From the IMG/VR virus record IMGVR_UViG_3300045256_000036, positions 1 through 55,100 of that record: a stretch of 55,100 nucleotides of DNA; one strand, given 5' to 3'. Each line of letters begins with the position of its first letter. The stretch's first letter is position 1. The notes below the pieces were generated by a model. It did no database searches. It was not told where the DNA came from and saw only the letters and a program-made list of their open reading frames with translations. The stretch is from a virus. A program made the position numbers and the translations under genes. Positions 1-8,157 of the stretch are shown one piece after another.

Positions 1-22
1 CCCGCTTTCATAAAACTCCATA
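1..22 (+). repeat. 22-bp direct repeat, left copy
   Basis: Positions 1-22 are identical to 55065-55086 and then diverge. The copy contains the box AAAACTCCATA (12-22), which resembles the operator motif found in the promoter spacers of this genome. A G run follows directly (27-33). If the molecule is circular, the two copies lie in tandem with a 36-bp period. If it is linear, they are short terminal repeats. I cannot decide between these from one sequence. Confidence 0.8.
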
Positions 23-35
23 CCACGGGGGGGTC

Positions 36-198
36 ACGGGGGGTGGGTGGAGGAGTGCTACTCTTTATATATTATATGAATATTTTTATATTCCTTCTTT
101 TCCTATTCTCGGGGATATGAATATTCATATTCGGAAATACGCCAATATAACAAATAAAATTTAACACCTCCTCCTCCCCCCGCCTACCCCCCCATAAT
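36..198 (+). repeat. AT-rich element A flanked by G and C runs (inverted copy of element B)
   Basis: The order is a G-rich arm (about 31-55, with GGAGGAGTG), a long AT-rich core, then a C-rich arm (168-193, with CCTCCTCC). Positions 64-97 match the reverse complement of 26717-26750 exactly over 34 nt, and similarity extends through both arms, so this is one copy of a ~160-bp inverted repeat. The core holds a perfect 16-bp palindrome ATATGAATATTCATAT at 115-130. No protein is encoded. It lies between the end of the late operon and, on a circular map, the primase operon promoter. Origin, packaging or recombination site are all possible. Confidence 0.75.
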
Positions 199-227
199 TA
201 TGTAGAAAATGAGTTAGACGGGAGAAA

Positions 228-290
228 TTAAAATAAGCGGGAGTTGGAACTTATCACCCCAAGGCGGCAGGGTACGTCGTTCCAACTCCC
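228..290 (-). terminator. Hairpin terminator at the end of the late operon
   Basis: On the minus strand GGGAGTTGGAAC (290-279) pairs perfectly with GTTCCAACTCCC (250-239), a 12-bp stem. The long loop itself can form ACCC/GGGT. The T-rich stretch TTATTTTAATTT follows. It lies just downstream of the last late gene, so intrinsic termination is the natural reading, although the loop is longer than usual. Confidence 0.7.
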
Positions 291-292
291 TA

Positions 293-354
293 GATAATCC
301 GTAGTATACGTTCGGCGAGCGAAGGAGAGGGGACCGAAGTACTTACGGATTATC
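293..354 (-). other. Second long hairpin overlapping the last late stop codon
   Basis: GATAATCCGTA (354-344, minus strand) pairs perfectly with TACGGATTATC (303-293), 11 bp, and an inner TTCGG/CCGAA pair is possible. The TAA stop codon of the last gene (343-345) lies at the base of this stem. Together with the next hairpin it gives the late transcript a strongly folded 3' end, which may serve termination or protection from 3' exonucleases. Confidence 0.6.
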
Positions 355-771
355 CTCCTGCGTCTCAGAGGGAGTATCCTCTTGAGACTCTGGTGTGCTA
401 ACGGCCGAGGAAACAACAGCTGACGGCGGCTCCTCGGTGTTTTGCGACGATTGGTTTGGTCCTTCGTTTGTAGTCCCGGATGATGTATTTCCTTCGGGCG
501 TAGGCGCGGCTATGCCATCAAAGATAACCTTCTCTGCCTGATTCACCGATCCGGGTAACGCAGTGTTTTGAGTGTTGTTGGGTGGCGAAGGCGGATGTAG
601 TCTCTGTGTTCCTAACGCGCCACCGAATATACCGATGATCGTTGTTAGGAGTTGCCAAGGCTCTGAAGGTTGTCTTTCCAGACGAGGATAAACAAAGATC
701 AGACCTGACATAAGATACAACATGCCCGCACCTAGAAACATCACGATGCAGAAGTTTACCCACTCACTCAT
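343..771 (-). CDS. Two-helix membrane protein with a Pro/Ser/Thr-rich acidic tail
   Basis: A 142-aa protein, last gene of the late operon. Residues about 6-28 form one hydrophobic helix (FCIVMFLGAGMLYLMSGLIF) and about 43-58 a second (WQLLTTIIGIFGGALG). The rest is a low-complexity tail rich in P, S, T, N and E. The ATG at 771 overlaps the TGA of the glycosyltransferase gene (ATGA), which implies translational coupling. A longer reading from 804 exists but would overlap more deeply and lacks a ribosome site. Two helices with a hydrophilic tail fit a holin or another small phage membrane protein. No family is recognised, so the function stays open. Confidence 0.6.
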   Translation of the reverse strand: MSEWVNFCIVMFLGAGMLYLMSGLIFVYPRLERQPSEPWQLLTTIIGIFGGALGTQRLHPPSPPNNTQNTALPGSVNQAEKVIFDGIAAPTPEGNTSSGTTNEGPNQSSQNTEEPPSAVVSSAVSTPESQEDTPSETQEDNP

Positions 772-1982
772 CGTAGGACGTTTGCCTGGCCCATCGCTGT
801 GCAATCGATTCCTCCAAGAACGTAAGGTTGAAGAAGCTGTGTAAGCCTCTGTTCGTAAACTTCCCAGGAGAACTTAGAGGCCTGATAAGCAGCCTGATCG
901 CTTATTCTCCTGAGTGTAGGGGATACTCCAACAGCCCTACATTGATTATAGACGAACTGCATTTGCTTGATTACGTCCGCCTCATTAGGTTCATACCAAT
1001 AACCTTTGTAGGCAAAGAGTCCGTCTGGTGCACGTTCTAAGGAATATCCAGTTTCCAGCACGCAGTGAGGCTTCATGTAAGCAGCGTGTCCATGAGCTAT
1101 GTTAGCTATGACAATTCTGCCACAGGCCATAGCTTGAAGAGGCATGAAGCCAAAGCCTTCCCCAGTAGCCATCGTGACGTAGCTATGGAGCTGATGATAC
1201 CAGTCTGCCATGGCGCGTTCGCTGTAAGTTTCCTTAACAAGCTTAACACGAGGGTCGAGTAAGGCAGGATGTTCAGGCACTGAGCAATCGTGATGAACCT
1301 TGAGCTGAAGCTCGACATCCTCGACCCCGGGGAAGGCCCGAAGGAATGTTTCCGCTACTTTTATAACTCCCTTACGAACTCCTCCATGAGCGAGTCTGCC
1401 ACCAGCACCAAAGATTATCTTGTGAGTGTCTGGCAGAGGCTTATGGTAGTAGATCTTAGTGTCAATCCCCATTGGGCATACTGCCATAGGCTTATTCACA
1501 CCACTAGCGTCAAAGCATATTTGGTTCCATTCACATGGAACGATAACACACTCAACGCTAGGATCGTTAAGATGTTTCACAGCCATGTCAGGCAGTCTAC
1601 CCGACTCCCACATCGTGAACCGGATTGTTCTTGTCCTTCTAGGAGGTTCCATAGGAGTATGGATACAGAACTCCGTATCAATATCATAGAAGTGATATGG
1701 TCTAATCGAGTCACGAGGAATGTCGGGAGGTAAGGGCACGGGAAGATCCCATACCCAGTTTGCCTCGATCTTGACGTTCAAACCTATCTTACGAAGGGCA
1801 CGTATGGTTCGGATAGAATGTTGCCCGTATCCTGTGACCATGTCGAGGGCACAAGTACGGAACACTATATCTTGGATCTGACGATCTTTAGGCCGCCGGT
1901 GAGTTAGCTGTTTCTCTTCGGGCCGTTTAGTCTCGCTGCTGGGTGTAAGAGAGATACCTCGGTAGGGACTGTTCTCGTTCAT
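768..1982 (-). CDS. GT4-type (GT-B fold) glycosyltransferase
   Basis: A 404-aa protein. The C-terminal half carries the hallmarks of GT4 enzymes: AGGRLAHGGVRKG around residue 195, where the nucleotide-sugar domain starts, and GEGFGFMPLQAMACG around 275-290, the donor-binding E-x7-E region with the second Glu replaced by Gln. An N-terminal motif VTGYGQHSIRTIRALRK resembles the glycine-rich start of the acceptor domain. Expected role: transfer of a sugar from an NDP-sugar. Sitting just after the tail fibre genes, it could glycosylate virion proteins, or modify host surface sugars or DNA. A sugar epimerase gene at 37.7-38.7 kb could supply its donor. Family assignment is firm, the substrate unknown. 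Confidence 0.8.
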   Translation of the reverse strand: MNENSPYRGISLTPSSETKRPEEKQLTHRRPKDRQIQDIVFRTCALDMVTGYGQHSIRTIRALRKIGLNVKIEANWVWDLPVPLPPDIPRDSIRPYHFYDIDTEFCIHTPMEPPRRTRTIRFTMWESGRLPDMAVKHLNDPSVECVIVPCEWNQICFDASGVNKPMAVCPMGIDTKIYYHKPLPDTHKIIFGAGGRLAHGGVRKGVIKVAETFLRAFPGVEDVELQLKVHHDCSVPEHPALLDPRVKLVKETYSERAMADWYHQLHSYVTMATGEGFGFMPLQAMACGRIVIANIAHGHAAYMKPHCVLETGYSLERAPDGLFAYKGYWYEPNEADVIKQMQFVYNQCRAVGVSPTLRRISDQAAYQASKFSWEVYEQRLTQLLQPYVLGGIDCTAMGQANVLR

Positions 1983-1991
1983 GATTGTGTG

Positions 1992-3467
1992 TTAGCCTTG
2001 ACCGACGATCGTCCAAGCATTACCTACCCACTTAAGCAAGCGAACATAGTTGTACTTCGCTGCTAGAGTGATAGGTGTGGTGACTCCGTTGATGGTTTCT
2101 CCTACTGCTGACTGAACGTAGCAAGCATACGTAGGACTAAGATTGACGAACAGAATCTCTCGTTTGGAGGTCCATGAAGGTGGAGGACAGTATGTTACAG
2201 CTCCTCCAGACGGAACCATCAAGATGAGTTCGTCAGTTCCATCTAGAGTCCAAGGACCACCAGACAGCGTGTAGTTCGAAACAGCTGCATGCTCGAATGG
2301 ATTCAGTCCTCCGCCGCCACCGGCTCCATCGCCAGTGTAAACGAAGTCGTAGATCTCAACTACGTCAGCTCCACCAGCACCAGCAACCCAACCAAATCCC
2401 CAGAGTTCAGGAGTTAGGCGAACTTTGTCGTACGTCGAGTAGTAGTCGTAATAGCTGGCAATGTTACTTGCTGCTAAGACCCTGAACGCACACATAGACG
2501 GACCTTTAACTCCTAGGGGCTGGACAACCAGTCCAGGAGGGAGTTGGTCTATGAGACTTTGCCTAATTTGATGAACGAAGTTCAGGTTTGTGAATGAGCC
2601 CTTGTTGGCAAAGTTGATCACGATTATCTTGTCAGTGTTAGCTGCAATGTCAAGATAGATCTGATCAAGCGTCACCATATTTGGTGAGGTGAACGGTGCT
2701 GTGTTCGTTATGAGAAGCTTCTTAACTCCAGCGTCGGTGACAATCGACAGAGCGATTCCGGTTCCGGCTTTAGTCTTCTCGTCGAGGCTTCCAGCGCCAG
2801 TATCACCAGCGTCAGCCTTAACAGTTTTTGCATCGATGACACTGTAGTAGGCTCCGTTGTAGAAGATATAGAATCCGCCGTTAGTGTAGGCAAAGAAAAG
2901 TCCACCAGTAGGAGGAGTATCTCCAGGCGGGCCTACATCTGCGGTGCGTCGTGTGAAGATGCCTTGGTGGATCTCTTGCCTACCAGAGTAGTCCCTCTCG
3001 ATGATATTGCCACCAGAAGTAAGCAAGGAGCCACAGTAAGTAGCTACTTGAGACGGAACCGTTGTGCTCTGTGTGATGATTGGATCGTTCGTTTGTGCAA
3101 GCCAAATAAAGTTTCTGGCATTGTCGACAAGAGGAAGATCAATCTCGGCAGATACGACTACAGGTCCGTCGAGAGAAGCTTGACCAATCTCTAGCACACC
3201 TACTAGACCAGTAGCTGCCTTTTCTCGGACGCCAAGACCATAGGCAATACCCCAGGAACCATTGCCGCCGTAGCGGCTCTGTGCTTCTTGCCTGATTGTA
3301 TTCCTGTTATGCTTCTGCAGACCTACAGTAGTTTCTCCCTGAATGATGTACTCATGGACTACTACTTGGGTCTCAGGAGCACCGTTGTACGGATCGATCA
3401 AACCAGTAGGCAGCCTAACAGCAGGACAGTTGACTGCTAGATAGTTGTACGTGATTGGAAGAGACAT
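1992..3467 (-). CDS. Putative tail fibre or receptor-binding protein
   Basis: A 491-aa protein with the composition of a fibrous virion protein: many G, S, T, N and A residues, few charged clusters, a Gly-rich linker (GDGAGGGGG) near residue 378, and a C-terminal module of about 110 residues ending in WVGNAWTIVGQG, a pattern often seen at the end of phage fibre proteins. It starts 9 nt after the stop of the gene before it in the operon and sits between the tail-tip genes and the glycosyltransferase gene, the normal place for receptor-binding proteins. No enzymatic motif was seen. The fibre assignment rests on position and composition. Confidence 0.6.
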   Translation of the reverse strand: MSLPITYNYLAVNCPAVRLPTGLIDPYNGAPETQVVVHEYIIQGETTVGLQKHNRNTIRQEAQSRYGGNGSWGIAYGLGVREKAATGLVGVLEIGQASLDGPVVVSAEIDLPLVDNARNFIWLAQTNDPIITQSTTVPSQVATYCGSLLTSGGNIIERDYSGRQEIHQGIFTRRTADVGPPGDTPPTGGLFFAYTNGGFYIFYNGAYYSVIDAKTVKADAGDTGAGSLDEKTKAGTGIALSIVTDAGVKKLLITNTAPFTSPNMVTLDQIYLDIAANTDKIIVINFANKGSFTNLNFVHQIRQSLIDQLPPGLVVQPLGVKGPSMCAFRVLAASNIASYYDYYSTYDKVRLTPELWGFGWVAGAGGADVVEIYDFVYTGDGAGGGGGLNPFEHAAVSNYTLSGGPWTLDGTDELILMVPSGGAVTYCPPPSWTSKREILFVNLSPTYACYVQSAVGETINGVTTPITLAAKYNYVRLLKWVGNAWTIVGQG

Positions 3468-3476
3468 GGCTGCTTG

Positions 3477-4697
3477 TTAGCTCGCTTCTGATGGGATAAT
3501 CTCCCAAGTTTCACCGTCATCTTCTGAAGTTAGATGGGCGATGTCGCCGTTCTCTAACTGACAAACTAGTGAGATGGAATTCTCGAATGTGTGAGACTCA
3601 CAAAGCTTGAACGTATTGTTGTGGATTCTCAAATTCGAGAACGTGTTAGCATCTCTATCGTATACCTGGAATGTAAACTCAGCTCCAGGATACTCGGCAC
3701 CTTTTTCTTGGAACCTGCCTTTAATGATACCTCCTGTGTTGGTATCATCTAATGTATCAGGAAGATAGGCAGCGAATAGAAGGCCGTGTGTTGTCTTGAC
3801 TATGTCAGGATGCCTATATCCTAATCCCTGAGGAAATAGAGGCACGGGATCTTCTCCTTCACCTACTTCTGCTGTAGTTAAGATAGTCCAGGTTTCGCAG
3901 TCATCCTCCGAGCCTAGGAAGTCTACCTGTGAGTTATTCGATCCTAAGTCCCTAGTGCCAACTGCCTTATATAGCTGATCATCCCAGATGAAACGAAACT
4001 GTCGGTAAGAACCAGAGTCGATGTCGCTGGCAATGATCTCGTTGATGGGAGGCGTTGTAATGTTGGCTAAGTGGAAGTCAGGACTGTTGTCAAGTGGAAT
4101 GGCTGCTCTATATCTGTTAGCAAGTCCTAGCTTGTTGTAGACATTACCTACGTTGTTCTTTGCACACCTGTGAGTAATGCTATCCCATGAAGTGCCTGGA
4201 GGACAATCATGAGGATCAGGACCACCACTCCACTCACAAATTTGAGTCAGTGGGTTCCAAGTGTATCCAGTAGGGCAGACTATGTCATGACATGTTCCTA
4301 CGTTAGGATAGCACCAGTCTCTGATTGGATTAGGGCAGTACTTGCATGCTGGTCCTAGCCACCAAGGCCCATAAGGAAATATCGATCTGCTGACAGGTAA
4401 GAACGTCGTACAGTCGATAGGCTTTGAGCATCGAAGATCAAACGGATTACCTGACGCAGGATCATATCCGGGAGGGCAGTTAGTTTCTAGTGTTCTAAAC
4501 ACAACCTCGCAGCATGCAGCGAAGCAATCGCTACAGCTACGTTTGTAGTTATCCTCTGCATTGACTCCTGTGTAGCAGTTATCAGGGTAGTCGGGACTCT
4601 CGCATCGGCATTGAGTCCTATTCCACGTCCAAGGAAAGGAAGGGCAAGTGCCAGCAATGTAGCCGCCAGTTTCATCACATGGTTGAAGTAATGGCAT
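3477..4697 (-). CDS. Cysteine-rich tail protein with a BNR/sialidase-like C-terminal domain
   Basis: A 406-aa protein in two parts. Residues 1 to about 185 hold some 26 cysteines in short repeats of the type CPPGYxxxxxxxC and CPTGYTWNPLTQIC, resembling disulfide-rich or EGF-like modules, which is unusual for a virion protein. The C-terminal half has Asp-box-like segments (SEDDCETWTILT near 265 and SEDDGETWEIIP at the end), typical of beta-propeller sialidase-like folds in fibre proteins. It lies in the tail block, so a role in host-surface binding or glycan processing is likely. Catalytic residues cannot be assigned by eye. Confidence 0.55.
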   Translation of the reverse strand: MPLLQPCDETGGYIAGTCPSFPWTWNRTQCRCESPDYPDNCYTGVNAEDNYKRSCSDCFAACCEVVFRTLETNCPPGYDPASGNPFDLRCSKPIDCTTFLPVSRSIFPYGPWWLGPACKYCPNPIRDWCYPNVGTCHDIVCPTGYTWNPLTQICEWSGGPDPHDCPPGTSWDSITHRCAKNNVGNVYNKLGLANRYRAAIPLDNSPDFHLANITTPPINEIIASDIDSGSYRQFRFIWDDQLYKAVGTRDLGSNNSQVDFLGSEDDCETWTILTTAEVGEGEDPVPLFPQGLGYRHPDIVKTTHGLLFAAYLPDTLDDTNTGGIIKGRFQEKGAEYPGAEFTFQVYDRDANTFSNLRIHNNTFKLCESHTFENSISLVCQLENGDIAHLTSEDDGETWEIIPSEAS

Positions 4698-4712
4698 TGC
4701 GGGACTCGTTTG

Positions 4713-5261
4713 CTAGAAGCTTCCTAACCTAAGAAGGAACCCAATCTCTTCTGTCTTGAGTTCGTGAAGTCCTATGTTGCTGAAGCCGAACCCATAAGGA
4801 TGATTTTCAGCAAATGGCATTACGAAACCCATTCGAGTCTGATCAGGCGACACCCAGATATCTCCTGGCATTGGAGCGTAGACAGGAAACGGATAACACC
4901 TGAACCCTTGAGTTATGAGCTGTGCTATGAACCTTTCAGGCGACGCATGATAACCTACTAGGAGTCCGCATTGCTGTAACGTCAGCCAGACAAGGAGCTC
5001 TCCAGATGGCGGACTAGGCTCTGCTGACTTCTGTGTGTAGTGTAAGATCTGATTTCTGATTCCGTTTGTAGACAGAACCATAAGCAGAACTTCCTTAGGA
5101 GTAGAAGGTTTGCCAGACTTCATCTTAGGCTTACGAAACGTCAGTTTCTTGTGAAGCTCATTAAGCTTCCGTTGACGTTTGTCGCAGCCGCATCCAGGCT
5201 TCTTCTTGAATCCTAAGAAGCTAGCTACTTGAGCTACTCGGTCTCCTAGCAAGATAGGCAT
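4713..5261 (-). CDS. Minor tail protein, possibly a degenerate NlpC/P60 or CHAP-like domain
   Basis: A 182-aa protein. The N-terminal 60 residues are basic and hold a CGC motif (PGCGCDKRQRK). The C-terminal part has QQCGLLVGYH followed by PMPGDIWVSPDQTRMGFVMPF, which recalls the Cys segment and the PGDI...HxGIV segment of NlpC/P60 and CHAP cysteine peptidases, but the usual His is Met here. In many siphophages a gene of this size and position, between the tail-tip and fibre genes, encodes a tail-tip cell-wall peptidase. The resemblance is weak and the enzyme may be inactive. Confidence 0.4.
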   Translation of the reverse strand: MPILLGDRVAQVASFLGFKKKPGCGCDKRQRKLNELHKKLTFRKPKMKSGKPSTPKEVLLMVLSTNGIRNQILHYTQKSAEPSPPSGELLVWLTLQQCGLLVGYHASPERFIAQLITQGFRCYPFPVYAPMPGDIWVSPDQTRMGFVMPFAENHPYGFGFSNIGLHELKTEEIGFLLRLGSF

Positions 5262-5269
5262 CGTTATTC

Positions 5270-5509
5270 CTAGTGGAAGGGATTAGGTCCGCCGTATGGA
5301 TGTACTCCATACATGAAGTAAAGCTCTCCAGTGTCAGGATCTTGAAGCTTTCGTTGAAACCTAATGTCGATCGGAAGCCTCAGGATTTTAGCATCCTGAT
5401 TCTGAGACGTTACTTCTCCAACAAACACGCGTGAGAGATCGGAATTGATTCCCAAGTTGAGGAGAGCATTTCTCCGTTCCCATTTCTTTCTGATCGTTAC
5501 ATGTCGCAT
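5270..5509 (-). CDS. Small tail-region protein of unknown function
   Basis: A 79-aa protein with a basic N-terminus (MRHVTIRKKWERR) and a beta-rich remainder (LPIDIRFQRKL, GELYFMYGVHPYGG). It starts 14 nt after the stop of the 877-aa tail protein gene and ends 8 nt before the next gene, so it is expressed with the tail-tip genes. Likely a small structural or assembly component. No family was recognised. Confidence 0.5.
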   Translation of the reverse strand: MRHVTIRKKWERRNALLNLGINSDLSRVFVGEVTSQNQDAKILRLPIDIRFQRKLQDPDTGELYFMYGVHPYGGPNPFH

Positions 5510-5523
5510 GACTTGTGTTGTTC

Positions 5524-8157
5524 CTATTCTGGAACGATGATTCCTTCGTAGTCTGCCATTTGAATTCCGTCGTACTCGTAGCTAGGTGTAACGCTATGAA
5601 GTAGGATAGGTACACCATCTAGTAGGACGACGTCATTTAATCTTAGCATTCGGTGGTAGTACTGGTATTGATCAGGTGTGTCTGAAGGAGCTAGCCATAT
5701 CAATGGTGCATGGTAGTTAACCCAGAACCTAGCATGAGCTGCCTGGTCGAAGTAACGTACACATACAAGATCTACAGCTAGCTGACTTTGAGCAGGGTCC
5801 GTACTGCCAAGATATCTGTCAACATGAAAGAGTGGAACCCATCTTCCTAGGAAGTCTGGACTGTCCGGATTAGAGATAGAGTCCTTGTTGTACAGTGCTT
5901 GGAAGTATTGATAGTTACCTGCATTAGTTCCTGGCAGTACCCTCCCATCAGTAGACACTGCAATGTAATTGAACTCAGGCGGCTCTACCGATATTTCAAA
6001 GGTAAAGTCCTGAATCCAAGAACCATTAGTGCCGTAACCTCCTAAGTTGTGAACTACTCTCGGAACACCATCTCCCCAAGTAGGTCGCTGTGAGTAGAAG
6101 TTATATAGTGCCTGTGGAGCGTAAGGCGGATTAGGGTTAGGAATCAGTCTCCAAGCACCATATACTCCTGTCGCAAGTGAGATGCTAGGATCCCAACAGA
6201 GCGCCATGCCTAGGATGTCCTTGGCAAGCTTCTGAATTACATCTAGGTGTGAAGCACCTGTAGCGATGTAGTAGTCATCAGACTGCAATCCCGGACTCTG
6301 CCAAAGCCTAGTTGGTAGATCAGGAAGCCCGATCTGATTGTCAGGAAAGCCAGCATTCCTAATTAGGTAGTAAATGATGTCGGTGATCTTCCAGGGCAGT
6401 AGTTCCCCAGTCCTAGGATTCCTAGGTCGACTAGGATCGATATAGAAGTTCTTGAGTCCGATGAACCTCTGATCGGCAAGACGTGACCACATGCCGACCA
6501 TACTGATATCGTAGTCGAACCAGTTAGTTGAAGGATACTGCCTTAGTCCTCCCGCTCCTGCGAAACCTCTGTTCTTTCTCCTGCCGACTCTTTTCGCTTT
6601 GACTCGGGCTGTCTCGCCGTCGTGAACAAAACCAATAGTGCCACCAGAGCTATTAACAAGAATGGAGGATCTAATACGACCTCGACTCTTGAGAATAGAA
6701 AACTGATTGGCAGGGTCATGTATCTGGGTCTTTGCAGAGCTCGTACGTGGATCCGCAATCGACGGACCCGTTGCGGATACATGACCATAGGGCTGTGTTG
6801 ATGTTGTCGTATTAGGGAAGTTCAAGTACAACCCAGTAACTACGATCTTGTAGTTCTTGAGTACTGGAGTTGCATACTTGTCCTCTGTTAGGAGTTTGAA
6901 CTTGACGATGTAGTCCTGAACGTTGTCTTCTGCGACCCATTCAGTATACTCTGCATCCAAATTTCCAGCTGACAGCGTCAGAGGTGCTAGAGTATCAGCT
7001 CTACATACAGTAGCTTCGATGGAATTATCGTCACCTAGATGCGCGTCAATGTAGAGCTTAATACGAGTCCAGTCACCGTTAATGTCCGTAAACGGAATAT
7101 GAAACGGGACATCATAGCAGTTACCGTCAGTAATTCCGTCGTGGTCTGAATCGCCAATGTAAACAAGCCTAGCTATCGAAAGCGGGCGTCGGTAGTCAGC
7201 TCTTACGTCGACTCGAGGAACGCCCAGTCCGGTCATCCATTTCGTATGCGTGTGACCGGATCGAGCACTACTCTCGAAATACATCTGATTGTTGTTGTTT
7301 ACATCATCTCTAAAGATGTTGAAAACACTATCAGCTTCAGGACTTATCGAGTCGAAGTCGATATATGAGGCGCAGTAGGGCATGACTCTGATCACGTGCA
7401 CTCTGCCCATGATCTTAGTTACTTCAGCCCATTTGAATTCGTATCGAAGCTCCCACTTCTTAGCTTTTTCGTCGTACTCGTAGAGTTTGGCATGACCGTT
7501 TCCAGCCAGTACTAAACAGAAACGACCGCCAGAAGCAGTATCAGGATCAGTACCTGTTCCTCCACCGAATTGAAACTTGATCAGGTTATGGAAGTTAAAA
7601 TACTCCTCATGAAGGTCGAACATGATAACATAACCAGTGTTCTCCTTATGGGTCTGTTTAACTTGAATAATCCTAACCTGATTGACTTCGTCTCTGTCAT
7701 CAGTAGGAGAAGGAATAGCAGCAGCATCAGCATCTAGCTGATTGTCGTATCTGCCGTCCTTTCTGATCTTTCTGATTAGTGCCTTACCACCTGATGCGAT
7801 GAGATCGGGAGACTTAAGAATACCTCGCACAGGTCCCGAAATCAAGGAGTTAGGACCATACATGATCTTCTCTTTGAGATCGGGAGGTGCGTTGATATCT
7901 CCACCACCGATTACGCTAGGAGATCCCTCTCGAGTGACGTAGACAAGCATGTTGTCTAACGACGGTGTTAGAGTAATGTATCCAGCCTTAGTTAGGTGAA
8001 CATTCCTGAAGGGAAGAGCCTTATTGGAAAGGCCTCCCTGCATGATCTCTAGACCTGTTCGAGTAAACTCCCACTCAGGTTGAGCCAGAGAAGTAGTTTC
8101 AGCCTGAATGAAGACTGCTGTTTGCCTATCTGGAGTTGGAAGCGTGGAGTTAGACAT
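5524..8157 (-). CDS. Large tail-tip or baseplate hub protein
   Basis: An 877-aa protein, the largest of the late operon, directly after the tape measure gene (stop and start overlap by one base at 8157). It is beta-rich with scattered Asp/Asn-rich loops (YIGDSDHDGITDGN near residue 335, which looks like a calcium-binding loop). From about 560 on it contains segments such as KNFYIDPSRPRNPRTGELLPWKITDI and SYEYDGIQMADYEG, a style seen in phage tail proteins. In siphophages the gene after the tape measure encodes the distal tail or hub protein. Assignment is by position and composition. Confidence 0.6.
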   Translation of the reverse strand: MSNSTLPTPDRQTAVFIQAETTSLAQPEWEFTRTGLEIMQGGLSNKALPFRNVHLTKAGYITLTPSLDNMLVYVTREGSPSVIGGGDINAPPDLKEKIMYGPNSLISGPVRGILKSPDLIASGGKALIRKIRKDGRYDNQLDADAAAIPSPTDDRDEVNQVRIIQVKQTHKENTGYVIMFDLHEEYFNFHNLIKFQFGGGTGTDPDTASGGRFCLVLAGNGHAKLYEYDEKAKKWELRYEFKWAEVTKIMGRVHVIRVMPYCASYIDFDSISPEADSVFNIFRDDVNNNNQMYFESSARSGHTHTKWMTGLGVPRVDVRADYRRPLSIARLVYIGDSDHDGITDGNCYDVPFHIPFTDINGDWTRIKLYIDAHLGDDNSIEATVCRADTLAPLTLSAGNLDAEYTEWVAEDNVQDYIVKFKLLTEDKYATPVLKNYKIVVTGLYLNFPNTTTSTQPYGHVSATGPSIADPRTSSAKTQIHDPANQFSILKSRGRIRSSILVNSSGGTIGFVHDGETARVKAKRVGRRKNRGFAGAGGLRQYPSTNWFDYDISMVGMWSRLADQRFIGLKNFYIDPSRPRNPRTGELLPWKITDIIYYLIRNAGFPDNQIGLPDLPTRLWQSPGLQSDDYYIATGASHLDVIQKLAKDILGMALCWDPSISLATGVYGAWRLIPNPNPPYAPQALYNFYSQRPTWGDGVPRVVHNLGGYGTNGSWIQDFTFEISVEPPEFNYIAVSTDGRVLPGTNAGNYQYFQALYNKDSISNPDSPDFLGRWVPLFHVDRYLGSTDPAQSQLAVDLVCVRYFDQAAHARFWVNYHAPLIWLAPSDTPDQYQYYHRMLRLNDVVLLDGVPILLHSVTPSYEYDGIQMADYEGIIVPE

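Noticed and set aside
772-804. Start of the last late gene at 804.
   Set aside because: The ATG at 771 forms an ATGA overlap with the glycosyltransferase stop. The longer form has no ribosome site.
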